From contig NZ_LT575476.1 in the NCBI RefSeq assembly GCF_900086655.1, positions 3,982,543 through 4,046,542 on the forward strand: a stretch of 64,000 bases of DNA. The letters run 5' to 3'. Positions 7,430 through 16,264 of this stretch are shown here, piece by piece. The DNA comes from Paenibacillus tuaregi. Lineage in GTDB: Bacteria; Bacillota; Bacilli; Paenibacillales; Paenibacillaceae. The notes under the pieces are model-generated. The model had not been told where the DNA came from and did not search any database. It was given only the letters and a program-made list of their open reading frames with translations. Each line of letters begins with the position of its first letter. Position 1 is the first letter of the stretch. The translations under genes were made by a program, and so were the position numbers.

Positions 7430-8311
7430 TTATGCCGGATTGCCGTGCAACCGTCTACGCATTTCCCTCGGTGATACACCCAAATGCCTGCGGAACAGCC
7501 GGTTAAAATTAGACAAATTTCGGAATCCGCAGGAGATGGCAATGTCCACAATAGGATCGCTTCCTTCCTCAAGCAGCTGGACAGCATGAGAGAGCCTCAG
7601 CTGCACCAGATAGTTCAGGGGCGAGCTGCCAGCAGCCTGGCTGAACAGGGTGCTGAAGCGGGAAGGGCTAAGATGAACAAGATCCGCAAGCTCCTTGAGT
7701 GTCCAGGGCCGGGAGAGGTCCTGCTCCATATTTCGGATAACCTCCCGCATCTGCTCCAACTGCCGAGGAGGCATGAAATCCGCGGATTCAAATCCGGTTC
7801 CGAAGTGACGATTGACCTCGGCGAGGAAAAGCATTAACTGTGCAATAATGACCGAACGGCTGGAGCGCATCTTCGCCCTGTATTCCTTCAGAATATTTTC
7901 GATATATTGAATCATAACCTGGCTCTGTCCGCCGCTGCTGACAATGTGGTGTGAGGAGCCGGAATCACTGTTTCGAAATGGGAGCAGCAGCTCGGGATCG
8001 AACCGCTGTCCGGCTGCAAGCAGCGCCGGATCGAACATGACAATGATCATTTGCAGATCCTGTCCCTCATAGGCCCGGTGAAGATCATCCGAATCGATCA
8101 AGAACAGATCTCCTTGCCCAAAAGGATACTCCCGTCCATTGATTACATAAGTGCCGCTCCCCTGGGCAATCAGGTTAATCTCAAGCGCCCTGTGCCAATG
8201 AAGCCGTTGAAAGGAGGGGGATACCCCGACAGAGCTTGAAGCCGTCAGAGGAAAATCAGCGGGGAGATAGATGTCATCCCGGGCAATGGGAGTAGGAAGT
8301 AACGGTTTCAC
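7430..8311 (-). CDS. AraC family regulator with cupin sensor domain
   Basis: A 293-residue regulator. Residues ~30-110 form a cupin-like sugar-sensing domain (HWHRALEINLIAQGSGTYVINGREYPFGQGDLFLI in pattern), and residues ~190-290 carry two helix-turn-helix units of the AraC type: LKELADLVHLSPSRFSTLF and IVDIAISCGFRNLSNFNRLF, ending with a GVSPREMRR tail. The start is a GTG with AAAGGAGTT upstream. It is encoded just upstream of, and in the same direction as, the kinase/GH4 pair, and is the obvious candidate for its inducer-dependent activator. Confidence 0.85.
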   Translation of the reverse strand: MKPLLPTPIARDDIYLPADFPLTASSSVGVSPSFQRLHWHRALEINLIAQGSGTYVINGREYPFGQGDLFLIDSDDLHRAYEGQDLQMIIVMFDPALLAAGQRFDPELLLPFRNSDSGSSHHIVSSGGQSQVMIQYIENILKEYRAKMRSSRSVIIAQLMLFLAEVNRHFGTGFESADFMPPRQLEQMREVIRNMEQDLSRPWTLKELADLVHLSPSRFSTLFSQAAGSSPLNYLVQLRLSHAVQLLEEGSDPIVDIAISCGFRNLSNFNRLFRRHLGVSPREMRRRLHGNPA

Positions 8312-8513
8312 AAGGGAACTCCTTTCTAATAGTTAGATCACTTAAATAACTAGATTTGTTCATTTAATATAACGCGTTCGTTCAGCTTATCATGTACTCA
8401 TTATCATACCATATCAGCATCCATGGACCAGAGTTCAGTATGATTTATTCAGACCCCTCGTCTTCTATCACGAACAAACCAGACTCTTGAACGATCCCCC
8501 CCCACTAGAACCT

Positions 8514-9623
8514 TTATCTATCAAAAAAATCAAGAATGGCCTGGGTAATCTGCTCCGAGGCATGGCCATCCCCAAAAGGATTACTCGCTTCAGCCATGTA
8601 CCGGTAAGCCACTTCATCATCCAGCAGCGTTATCATTTCATAATGAACCCGTTCCATCTTCGTGCCAATACAGAGCAGGGTGCCGGCTTCCACCCCTTCG
8701 GGACGCTCGGTCTTGTCCCGCAGAACCAGAACCGGCTTGCCCAGTGATGGAGCCTCCTCCTGAATCCCCCCCGAATCTGTCAGCACAAAATGACAGCGTG
8801 CCATAAAATTATGTGCTGCCACCACATCAAGCGGTTCCGTCAGATGAATCCGCTCCTTCCCTCCAAGATACTTGTGAGCAAGCTTAACAATCTCAGGGTT
8901 AGGGTGAACCGGATAAATAATCTCGATATCCTTGCGCTCGCCCGCAACCTTAGCCACCGCTTTAAATACCTCTTCCATCGGCTTCCCCCAGTTCTCCCGG
9001 CGGTGCATCGTCATGAGGATCCATTTACGGCGGTGATCAAGCTTTCCAAGCAGCGGATGGGAAAACTTCTCGTTAATCGTCCATTTAAGCGAATCAATAA
9101 CCGTATTCCCGGTAACATGCACACCCGCAATCCGGTTCTCAGCAGCCAGCTGAAGTGCGGACTGCACGGTCGGGGCGAAATGCAAATCGGCAACCCTTCC
9201 TATGAACTCCCTGTTCATCTCTTCGGGATAAGGGGCGTATTTGTCATATGTTCTTAAGCCTGCTTCCACATGTCCCACAGGAATCCGGGAGTAATAGGCG
9301 GCCAGCGCGCCCATAAAAGCTGTCGTTGTATCCCCGTGAACAAGCACGAGCTGGCAGGCCGAGGAACGAATAACTCCCTCCAGGCCTATCAGAGCTGAAG
9401 CACTCAGCTGTGCAAGACTCTGACCCGGCTTCATAAGATCCAGATCATAATCCGGCTTGATCTCAAATACCTGCAGCACCTGATCCAGCATCTCCCGATG
9501 CTGCGCGGTCACACAAACTACCGGCTTCAAGCCCGGTGTCCGCTCCAGCACCTTAACCAACGGCGCCATCTTGATCGCTTCAGGTCTTGTACCAAAAACA
9601 ACAAGCACACGAATCTCTTTCAT
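8514..9623 (-). CDS. mnaA: UDP-N-acetylglucosamine 2-epimerase (non-hydrolysing)
   Basis: Interconverts UDP-GlcNAc and UDP-ManNAc, which feeds teichoic acid linkage units or other cell-wall glycans. The 369-residue protein shows the GT-B-like start VLVVFGTRPEAIKMAPLV, then CVTAQHREMLDQVL, VHGDTTTAFMGA, GHVEAGLRT, the PYPEEMNR stretch, MTMHRRENWG and the late TDSGGIQEEAP nucleotide-binding segment. All are hallmark motifs of WecB/MnaA. I choose ATG 9623 over the in-frame GTG 12 bp upstream because GGAG lies six bases before it. It is divergent from the glycosyltransferase cluster that follows and probably supplies it, or the wall teichoic acid pathway. Confidence 0.92.
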   Translation of the reverse strand: MKEIRVLVVFGTRPEAIKMAPLVKVLERTPGLKPVVCVTAQHREMLDQVLQVFEIKPDYDLDLMKPGQSLAQLSASALIGLEGVIRSSACQLVLVHGDTTTAFMGALAAYYSRIPVGHVEAGLRTYDKYAPYPEEMNREFIGRVADLHFAPTVQSALQLAAENRIAGVHVTGNTVIDSLKWTINEKFSHPLLGKLDHRRKWILMTMHRRENWGKPMEEVFKAVAKVAGERKDIEIIYPVHPNPEIVKLAHKYLGGKERIHLTEPLDVVAAHNFMARCHFVLTDSGGIQEEAPSLGKPVLVLRDKTERPEGVEAGTLLCIGTKMERVHYEMITLLDDEVAYRYMAEASNPFGDGHASEQITQAILDFFDR

Positions 9624-9912
9624 ACTTTGCTCCACTCCCTTGCTTTAGTCTGTAGAAGCTTCTATATCATCTACCATTTCAGTCTTATCTTATGAATTAG
9701 CGAGGGCCTCCGTATCGGCATCCTGCCGTATAATTTTTCCTTCATTAGATAGAGCTGAATCATAACTGCGGTGAAAATAGATTAGCTCCCTCTGAGGTTT
9801 GATTTTTTTCATATATCACACTATTTTCTTGAAACTAAGGCAATTGGTGTGACTCTATGAAGCTAGCATGGCATAGAATGGAGCAAGCTTTTATAAAGGA
9901 GGGAAAAGCAAC

Positions 9913-10932
9913 TTGGCTGTTATTATATATCCCAAGACGATGAATTGGACGTTCATGAAACAGCGGCCCCAGCAGCTGATGACCCAGTTCGGTGCCTTGG
10001 GGCATCAAGTCTTTTTTGAGAACCTTGCGCCGCTCTCGAAGCATTATGAAGAAGTAGAGCCCAATGTGCATCTATTTACCGATCATCAAGGCTTTATTTC
10101 CAGGACACTTCCTAAGCTTCGCAAGGAACATCCGGTTGTCATATGGACGACCTGGTCCAAGCAGCGGTCGAGACTGCCGCTGTTCAAGCCGGACGCCGTC
10201 ATCTACGACTGCTGTGATGAATTTCCCCATTGGGCCAAATACGAGAACAAAATGGTAGATGCATCCGACCACCTTGTGGCAACCGCATTGTCCATCAAGA
10301 CAAGGCTGGAACTGGCCTATCCTGAGAAGCCGGTCACCCTGATTCCCAATGCTGCGGATCAGTCCCTGTTAGATCTAACCAAAGGGCCCCGTCCTTCCGA
10401 CCTTCCTGAAGGCCCGGTTGTGGCATATATCGGAGCATGGGCATACTGGATTGATCATGTTTTATTTGAGAAGCTGGCCCGTGCATTTCCTGAGGTGAAC
10501 TTCGTCTCAATCGGAGCGCCATACGGCGACATTCCGTCCTATACCGAGCTTCCAAATGTCCACGTGCTGGGCGAAAAGCCGCACAGTGTTCTAAAACAAT
10601 ATCTGCCCCATATCGATGTGGCCATGATTCCATTCCAATATCATCCGATCACGCTTGCGACCAATCCGATTAAGGCCTATGAGTATTTGGCAGCAGGTGT
10701 TAGAGTTCTATCTACAGCACTGCCGGAATGCATTCATATGGAGCCTTATGTCACAACAGCGACGACCCATGATGATTTTGCGGCTAAGCTTGCGGCTATG
10801 CTGGCACACCCGGACACCCGGGAGAACCGGCAGGCGCGGATCGGTTATGCAAGGCATAACCGCTGGCAGGAACGCGGAATCGTGGGAAATGAGGTTATTC
10901 AGGAAGTGCTTAAGAAGAAGGGCCTTCTCTGA
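9913..10932 (+). CDS. glycosyltransferase, GT-B family 1 type (TuaH-like)
   Basis: A 339-residue GT-B glycosyltransferase. The N-terminal domain contains MNWTFMKQRPQQLMTQF, a pattern seen in TuaH-type enzymes; the C-terminal domain has VAYIGAWAYWID, the acceptor/donor region PNVHVLGEKPHSVL, and AMIPFQ followed by NPIKAYEYLAAG, the usual nucleotide-sugar-binding segment. The start is a TTG with GGAGGG ten bases upstream. It is the first of three tightly packed genes; the next ATG follows its TGA immediately. It probably adds one sugar in a surface polysaccharide or teichuronic-like polymer. Confidence 0.8.
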   Translation: MAVIIYPKTMNWTFMKQRPQQLMTQFGALGHQVFFENLAPLSKHYEEVEPNVHLFTDHQGFISRTLPKLRKEHPVVIWTTWSKQRSRLPLFKPDAVIYDCCDEFPHWAKYENKMVDASDHLVATALSIKTRLELAYPEKPVTLIPNAADQSLLDLTKGPRPSDLPEGPVVAYIGAWAYWIDHVLFEKLARAFPEVNFVSIGAPYGDIPSYTELPNVHVLGEKPHSVLKQYLPHIDVAMIPFQYHPITLATNPIKAYEYLAAGVRVLSTALPECIHMEPYVTTATTHDDFAAKLAAMLAHPDTRENRQARIGYARHNRWQERGIVGNEVIQEVLKKKGLL

Positions 10933-12438
10933 ATGAAACCTCATCCGCCGCTCATCCTCCATGGGGGGACAAATATCCCGGACTCACGCCTGTCCAGGCC
11001 TGAAGCCTATAAGCAGGAGCTTGAGCACGCTCTGCGTGAATCTTCCTGTGAATGGGTGATCTGGAATCCCATCCTTACTGCGGTTCACAGAAGTCTGCCG
11101 AACCCTCTCTTGCAGAGCATAGTCCGGAATACGGATGCTGCTGTCCTGGCTATCGGGCTGCCCTTATCCGGTTTCCTAAGTGCTCCCGCTGTAAGGGGCC
11201 TACTCCCGTCCTGGGAAACTGCGGGCGGTCAAGCGTCGAAAGCTTGCCCCTCTCTACTTCCTTTTCTCTGGAAAAAGGATTATCTGAGGGAGATGCTCTC
11301 CAGTCCCCTTTATCCCCTTCCATCCTCGCTGTACTTGCCTTACGAATGGATGCCTAATTCCTACGGTCTACAGTCCTTACCACAGTCTATATTTGAAAGC
11401 TCTGCGGGGGGCGGCAGTAAGAAGCGAGGGACCGGCTTGAAATTCCGCATTCCCGAGCTTCAACAACAGCTTGCAGGAATTGTGCCCATCATAACGGGCA
11501 CCCGCCGGAATGTAGCGGCTTCAGGTATGATGAACGCATATAGTCCCCAGCTTGATCCCGCTTCACGACTCCTAACTCATGAGTGCAAGCTCGATTCTCC
11601 ATCCCATGAGGCTGGTATCAATTCTGCTTCAGCTATGCCTCAAAATTACTGCACAGGAAATAAATCGCCCGGGGAATGTGTTCATCCCGCTCGGGACAAC
11701 GCCTTCTCTGCGGCCTTCAAGCCGAACTCTCCGGTGCCTGAAGTTTCTATTCTGCTTCCCGTATATAACATGCGCCGGGAGGTGGGCTGGGCTGTAAGAT
11801 CGGTTCTGGCCCAGACCTCCCCAGATTGGGAGCTGCTCATCGGGGATGACGGGTCCGAGGACGGGACCGCAGATCTCCCCTATCTGTACAGTGACCCGCG
11901 CATCCGGGTGCACCGCTTCAGTCCGAACCGCGGCAAGGCGTTCGTGCTGAACGAGCTGCTCCCCTTGGCGCGGGGCAGATATGTGCTGGAGCTGGACGGG
12001 GACGACTGGCTCCAGCCCGAGGCTGTGGCGCAGCTCACAGCCATCATGGACCGCTCGCCGGAAGCGGCTATCGCAACCGGCAGCAGTGCTCTGTGGCAGG
12101 GCACCCGCCACCTGGGTCCCTTGTGGCGGGGTGTCCAGCCTTACCGCGGGCACCGGGCGGACCCTGCGGGGGCCGCGCCTTTGGTGCCGCGGTTCTACCG
12201 CGCAGCGATGCTGCGCGGGATCGGCGGATGGCCGATTCCAGCCGGCGATGACGGCCGGCTGTTCGAGGACATCGCCGTCTGCGGCGCGCTGCTCGCGGAG
12301 CATCCTGAGCCGGCCGTGGTTGACTGGCCGCTCTACAACCGTGTGCTTCGCGCCTCCAGCGTCAGCCAGCGCGGCAGCAAGAAGTATCCCGCCTGGATTC
12401 AAAACCTGGTGGACAACAAGAAAGGAGGACACCTATGA
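10933..12438 (+). CDS. family 2 glycosyltransferase with unusual N-terminal region
   Basis: A 501-residue protein. The GT2 (GT-A fold) domain starts near residue 272: EVSILLPVYNM, then GDDGSEDGTADL, NRGKAFVLNELLP and the metal-binding ELDGDDWL. It ends with an RFYRAAM and EDIAVC segment. The first ~250 residues are not a standard domain: residues 20-170 resemble a degenerate glycosyltransferase end (WKKDYLREML), and residues 170-270 are low-complexity linker. The coding DNA for the GT2 domain (about 11.8-12.4 kb) is visibly more GC-rich than its neighbours. It abuts the preceding gene and overlaps the next start (ATGATG). Confidence 0.8.
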   Translation: MKPHPPLILHGGTNIPDSRLSRPEAYKQELEHALRESSCEWVIWNPILTAVHRSLPNPLLQSIVRNTDAAVLAIGLPLSGFLSAPAVRGLLPSWETAGGQASKACPSLLPFLWKKDYLREMLSSPLYPLPSSLYLPYEWMPNSYGLQSLPQSIFESSAGGGSKKRGTGLKFRIPELQQQLAGIVPIITGTRRNVAASGMMNAYSPQLDPASRLLTHECKLDSPSHEAGINSASAMPQNYCTGNKSPGECVHPARDNAFSAAFKPNSPVPEVSILLPVYNMRREVGWAVRSVLAQTSPDWELLIGDDGSEDGTADLPYLYSDPRIRVHRFSPNRGKAFVLNELLPLARGRYVLELDGDDWLQPEAVAQLTAIMDRSPEAAIATGSSALWQGTRHLGPLWRGVQPYRGHRADPAGAAPLVPRFYRAAMLRGIGGWPIPAGDDGRLFEDIAVCGALLAEHPEPAVVDWPLYNRVLRASSVSQRGSKKYPAWIQNLVDNKKGGHL

Positions 12439-13460
12439 TGAATATCGCAGTCTGCGGTTATTATGGCATGGGCAATTTCGGGGATGATTTGTTTCTGCGC
12501 ACGTTTCAGCAAGTCTTTCATCCGCACCAGGTCTATCCCTGGAATAACCAGCTTGATGCCGCCAAAACAGATGCGGTGATTATTGGAGGCGGTGACCTGA
12601 TTACCCCTTATGCCTTCAACACCAACTACTTTCCACCTGCACTCAAAGACAAACCCACCTGGCTGTACGGTGTCGGTATTGTTGACGCCTACCCGGAGGA
12701 GACCTGGCCTGCCGATCAGGTAGAGAAGTACCGTGAGGTGATCAGCAGGGCGAAGCGGGCGGTGTTCCGTGATTCAAGATCTGCCGAAATTGCGAAGCGG
12801 GCCCGGTTCCACAGTGATGTGGAGACCGCCCCGGATCTCGCCTTCGGATACAGGCAGCCGAAATTTCCTTATAAGAAACCGTCTGCCCGCAAAACCATTG
12901 GCATCTGTGTATTCTCGTATGATTCTTTTCCATTTGATTCATTCGTCTCGCTGATGAAGTCTCTGTCTGACCGTGGCTACCACCTCAGACTAATCCCTGC
13001 CGTCAATCATCCGAACGGGGGCGGATATTCAGATTATCCGATGTGTGTACGGATCAAAACCCGGCTTCGGGAGATTGCTCCACATGCCTCGGTGGATATC
13101 CTGCCGCTGCTTCTGGATCTAGAACTCACTTACAGCGCCATTCAATCTGTGGATTACCTGATCAGCTTTAAGCTTCATCCGACCCTTGTTGCCCTACGGG
13201 CCGGTATCCCGGCCCTGGCTTTCAGCGGCATGAGCAAGGTAAGGAGCCTGCTTCAGCTGTTCGGTATGGAGAAATATTACTGTGACTACCGCGAACCCTT
13301 GGAGGGGTACTCAGCGGTAATCGATGATTTCCTCACAAATGGTCCCGACCTGGTCCGCTTTCGGGAGCACCGGTTCCGGTTGGCCGAACGCGAGAGTCTG
13401 CGAAGCCTGCTGAGGCTGCGCAAAGAAATAGAAAAGTACGTTCACTGGCATAACAAGTAA
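12435..13460 (+). CDS. polysaccharide pyruvyl transferase family protein
   Basis: A 341-residue protein of the pyruvyl-transferase (CsaB/WcaK-like) family, which adds ketal-linked pyruvate to surface polysaccharides, sometimes to anchor S-layer proteins. The N-terminus NIAVCGYYGMGNFGDDLF and the VIIGGGDLITP segment are characteristic, and the C-terminal half has the ISFKLHPTLVALRAGIPALAF pattern, in which the usual histidine and S/T residues of the family are recognisable. The ATG overlaps the stop of the glycosyltransferase gene, so translation is coupled. The substrate glycan is inferred from the neighbouring transferases. Confidence 0.82.
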   Translation: MMNIAVCGYYGMGNFGDDLFLRTFQQVFHPHQVYPWNNQLDAAKTDAVIIGGGDLITPYAFNTNYFPPALKDKPTWLYGVGIVDAYPEETWPADQVEKYREVISRAKRAVFRDSRSAEIAKRARFHSDVETAPDLAFGYRQPKFPYKKPSARKTIGICVFSYDSFPFDSFVSLMKSLSDRGYHLRLIPAVNHPNGGGYSDYPMCVRIKTRLREIAPHASVDILPLLLDLELTYSAIQSVDYLISFKLHPTLVALRAGIPALAFSGMSKVRSLLQLFGMEKYYCDYREPLEGYSAVIDDFLTNGPDLVRFREHRFRLAERESLRSLLRLRKEIEKYVHWHNK

Positions 13461-13485
13461 ACGCTATTTTGAAGGAGGAACTCTT

Positions 13486-13782
13486 ATGTGTTTTCTAGGA
13501 TTAGGCCGTCTTAGACGGGAAGTAAGGCACCTGAAAGAATCCGTGCTGATTCTGACCGAACGGCTCAATGAGCTGGAGAATGATCTCGAATCCGGAATAT
13601 TCCCCAACCCTGCCCTGCAGGCTGCTTTGCAGGACAAAGTAGGGCAGACTGTTACGGTCAATACCGCAAGCGCTACGGTAGAAGGAACTCTTCTTACGGT
13701 AACGTCGGATTCTCTTGAAATCCGTGAGTCGACCGGGGATCTGGTGCTTATCCCTTATTCCCGGATCACGGTACTGCACTAA
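13486..13782 (+). CDS. small coiled-coil protein with DUF2642-like C-terminus
   Basis: A 98-residue protein. Residues 5-40 are a predicted coiled coil (LRREVRHLKESVLIL, LNELENDL), and residues 50-98 form a small beta domain: LQDKVGQTVTVNT, GTLLTVTSDSLEI, LVLIPYSRITVL. That pattern matches DUF2642/YuzF-like proteins of spore-formers. The ATG has GAAGGAGGA upstream and begins only 25 bp after the pyruvyl-transferase gene, so it may belong to the same transcript. The exact function is not known; related proteins are often spore or surface associated. Confidence 0.65.
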   Translation: MCFLGLGRLRREVRHLKESVLILTERLNELENDLESGIFPNPALQAALQDKVGQTVTVNTASATVEGTLLTVTSDSLEIRESTGDLVLIPYSRITVLH

Positions 13783-13813
13783 TGCGACTTGTTTTAAGAA
13801 AGGAGCTATCCTT

Positions 13814-14017
13814 ATGAATTTCTTGAGTCTGGCTAAAGGCTTTGTGGGTAAAGAGGTAGAGGTACTAACCCCCAATGATTTGGTCGCTGGTACCCTGCTC
13901 TCGGTTGGAGATACCACGCTTGTGCTTAAGGTACCCCCAATTATATATGGACCCCAGACCGACACTGCATTGATCCCGCTGCAAGCTGTTGAATTTATTC
14001 GGGTTGTGGCTTCATAA
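13814..14017 (+). CDS. small DUF2642-like protein
   Basis: A 67-residue protein consisting only of the small beta domain seen at the end of the preceding gene product: FVGKEVEVLTPNDLVAGTLL, then VGDTTLVLKVPP and ALIPLQAVEFIRVV. The two are probably paralogues. The start ATG at 13814 has AAAGGAGC upstream; a longer open frame exists but has no good initiation site. It lies 31 bp after the previous gene and is followed by a strong terminator, so it closes the operon that starts with the glycosyltransferases. Confidence 0.65.
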   Translation: MNFLSLAKGFVGKEVEVLTPNDLVAGTLLSVGDTTLVLKVPPIIYGPQTDTALIPLQAVEFIRVVAS

Positions 14018-14092
14018 AAAATCAGCAAGAAGGCCGTCCCAATAAGCAAGCGGGCTTACCACAGAGTGGACGGATTTTTGCAAAAAAGTAAA

Positions 14093-14134
14093 CAAAGCGC
14101 CAATTCAAGGGGTTATCCTTGGATTGGCGCTTTG
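14093..14134 (+). terminator. intrinsic terminator of the glycan gene cluster
   Basis: A stem with CAAAGCGCCAATTCAAGG and CCTTGGATTGGCGCTTTG arms (one G-U type mismatch) and a GGTTAT loop, followed by CTATTTT. It also lies just past the 3' end of the convergent kinase gene. Confidence 0.9.
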
Positions 14135-14183
14135 CTATTTTGATCTACTACAGACAGGCTTCTTCAGAAGATCCGCTTATTAT

Positions 14184-15140
14184 TTAGAAGCGTGTAACCA
14201 GCTGCTCGAATCCTGTTTTGAAATTTTCATACGTCCAGGCAATATGTTTCTGATCCGTATACTTTCTGAATTCACATTCAATAACCAGAATCAAGTCCAG
14301 GTACAAGTTATACAATAATCTTCTGCGCTGCTCTCCCTCCGTTGTGATCGAACGTCCATATCCCCGCTCAAACGCTGGAGATGCACCAAAACGGCCAAAA
14401 AAGAATTCAATAAACGGATCTCCCCAGAAGGCTCTCTCAAAATCAATGATTCCCGATACTTTACCATCTTGAATAAAAACATTTCCTTCCCATAAATCCC
14501 AATGCACCAGATACGGCACCTTTACTTCGTCCAACGCATCAAAGTGACGGAGCATCTGACGTCTGATCTCCCCATAGGATTCGGGAAATACCACTCCGAT
14601 CTCTTCCCCATCTGCCAATACACCTTCAATCATGGAGTGAAAAACTTCTTTCCAGGTCATCCTGCCCCTCTCCGGTCTTCCTAACAGGCCGAAGGTTTCC
14701 CCTTGAATCGTATTAATCCGCTTATTATAGACACCAATCTCTTCTTGAACAGCAGCCAACTCCTCTTCAGACAGAGAAGCTTTTATTTTATTCAAGGGTG
14801 TGCCCTGGATATATTCCATTATAAAATATTCACAAGGAACCAGACTGCACGAGGGGTCATAGCTGAGAACCCGGGGGACCGGAACATTGGCAGACTTCGC
14901 TACAAGTCTTAAGGCTTCGACTTCTGTTCTCATGTTATTCTGTTCACAGCGCATCAGCGGCTTGTCTTTCGCCGGAGCAACCTTCAGCACAAGCGGGGTT
15001 CCATCAGATAGGACTATGGAGTAAGCCGTATTTGCCCAGCCATCAGCAAGTTCGGTCACTGACTTGATCGGTTGGCCCACAATCGATTTCAATTCTGTGC
15101 TCGTTAATTTGCTTTTATTCAAGCTATCCAAATTAATCAC
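14184..15140 (-). CDS. APH/phosphotransferase family kinase
   Basis: A protein-kinase-fold small-molecule phosphotransferase of about 318 residues. It shows the nucleotide lobe (TELADGWANTAYSIVL, then PLVLKVAP), the hinge EYFIMEYIQG, the catalytic loop VHWDLWEGNVFI (Brenner motif, Asp and Asn present) and the metal-binding IIDFERAFWGDP. The family includes aminoglycoside, macrolide and homoserine/choline-type kinases; this sequence does not let me choose one. The start is uncertain: the frame stays open to 15332, overlapping the divergent EcsC gene. I place it at GTG 15140, where conserved sequence begins, though its ribosome binding site is weak. Confidence 0.75.
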   Translation of the reverse strand: MINLDSLNKSKLTSTELKSIVGQPIKSVTELADGWANTAYSIVLSDGTPLVLKVAPAKDKPLMRCEQNNMRTEVEALRLVAKSANVPVPRVLSYDPSCSLVPCEYFIMEYIQGTPLNKIKASLSEEELAAVQEEIGVYNKRINTIQGETFGLLGRPERGRMTWKEVFHSMIEGVLADGEEIGVVFPESYGEIRRQMLRHFDALDEVKVPYLVHWDLWEGNVFIQDGKVSGIIDFERAFWGDPFIEFFFGRFGASPAFERGYGRSITTEGEQRRRLLYNLYLDLILVIECEFRKYTDQKHIAWTYENFKTGFEQLVTRF

Positions 15141-15290
15141 TCGATTCAAATAGATTTTTACTTCATTACAAGTTTCTTCTATATCACAGCACACACTGAA
15201 AGTGTTTTCAAGTAGAAAATTAACACGTATTCTCCTGGAACCTGGCCCCAGGTTCATTCGTATACGCCTATAAAAGGAGTGGTTAATTTC

Positions 15291-16163
15291 ATGCCGGACA
15301 CACCTGCATTTGAACAAGTCCCTGAATCTCATGAGGAATTACAGCTGATGCTGAAGGATATAGAGTCGTGGGAGAAGAGCCAGAAAGACCTGTGGTTCTG
15401 GGAGAAGCTCGGCCGCCTTCCCTTCATGCTTCTCGACCGTTTAACCCCCAAATTTATACAGAAAAATCTTGGCCAAGCCATTGATGAGATTGGCAGCTTC
15501 GTTCAGACCGGAGGGCAATATCTGGTATCAGAGAATGCCGTGCTTGCCAAGCTCTACAGTACCGCAGAGACAGCCGGAAAGCTCCCGGCAGATTCAGCTT
15601 TAAGATCAAACCAGCCCCTAACCTTGGAATCCGCCCGCTCCCTGCCCATCGCTGTCATGGACAAGACCGCGGAGGAGCTGACTGAGAGCCGGGCCACCTT
15701 TGCCACCGCACAGGGAGCGACTACCGGTTTTGGCGGATTGTTCACACTTGCCATCGACATTCCCGCTATTCTCGGTTTATCGCTTAAGATGATCCAGGAA
15801 ATTGCCATTACATATGGCTATGATCCCAAGGAAAAGCTGGAGCGGGCTTTTGTCATCAAATGCCTGCAGTTCTCCTCAGCCGATATTGTTGGGAAAAAGG
15901 CTGTGCTTGAGGATCTCACAAGCTTCGATAATCCGGACCGCCAGCGTGAATCTCTCTCTCAGCTTCAGGGCTGGCGGGAAGTTGTCGCTTCATACCGCGA
16001 CAACTTCGGATGGAAGAAGCTGTTCCAGCTTGTTCCGGTTGCAGGCGCGGTATTCGGCGCTATCATTAACCGGGGCACACTGCAGGATGTGGCGGAAGCA
16101 GCCACCATGCTGTACCGGAAACGCCGCATTCTTGAACGAATGCGGCAGCTTGACCTCTCTTAA
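15291..16163 (+). CDS. EcsC family protein
   Basis: A 290-residue EcsC-domain protein. Typical features are the WEKSQ N-terminal helix, an amphipathic region containing GATTGFGGLFTLAIDIPAIL, then IQEIAITYGYDP and a C-terminal glycine-rich VPVAGAVFGAIIN segment. EcsC is the third protein of the Ecs system in bacilli, but stand-alone copies like this one are common and their role is unknown; the hydrophobic stretches suggest membrane association. The ATG at 15291 is 12 bases after GGAG; a GTG at 15279 is too close to that site. A strong terminator follows. Confidence 0.85.
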   Translation: MPDTPAFEQVPESHEELQLMLKDIESWEKSQKDLWFWEKLGRLPFMLLDRLTPKFIQKNLGQAIDEIGSFVQTGGQYLVSENAVLAKLYSTAETAGKLPADSALRSNQPLTLESARSLPIAVMDKTAEELTESRATFATAQGATTGFGGLFTLAIDIPAILGLSLKMIQEIAITYGYDPKEKLERAFVIKCLQFSSADIVGKKAVLEDLTSFDNPDRQRESLSQLQGWREVVASYRDNFGWKKLFQLVPVAGAVFGAIINRGTLQDVAEAATMLYRKRRILERMRQLDLS

Positions 16164-16164
16164 C

Positions 16165-16190
16165 AAAGCCCGGGATTTCCCGGGCTTTCC
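16165..16190 (+). terminator. intrinsic terminator of the EcsC gene
   Basis: A perfect ten-base stem (AAAGCCCGGG and CCCGGGCTTT) with an ATTT loop starts two bases after the stop codon. Confidence 0.9.
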
Positions 16191-16197
16191 TTACGTG

Positions 16198-16240
16198 TTA
16201 TATAAAATAAACTTATGAAGGTTACCCTTTTGGGGCGCTC
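16198..16240. repeat. MITE-like element, internally deleted copy
   Basis: The left-end text TTATATAAAATAAACTTATG and GGTTACCCTTTTGGGGCGCT of the element family is joined directly to CCGCTTCTTCA, a segment that lies in the right half of the full copies. It looks like an internal deletion derivative. Confidence 0.65.
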
Positions 16241-16264
16241 CGCTTCTTCACTTTGCTGTATCAT

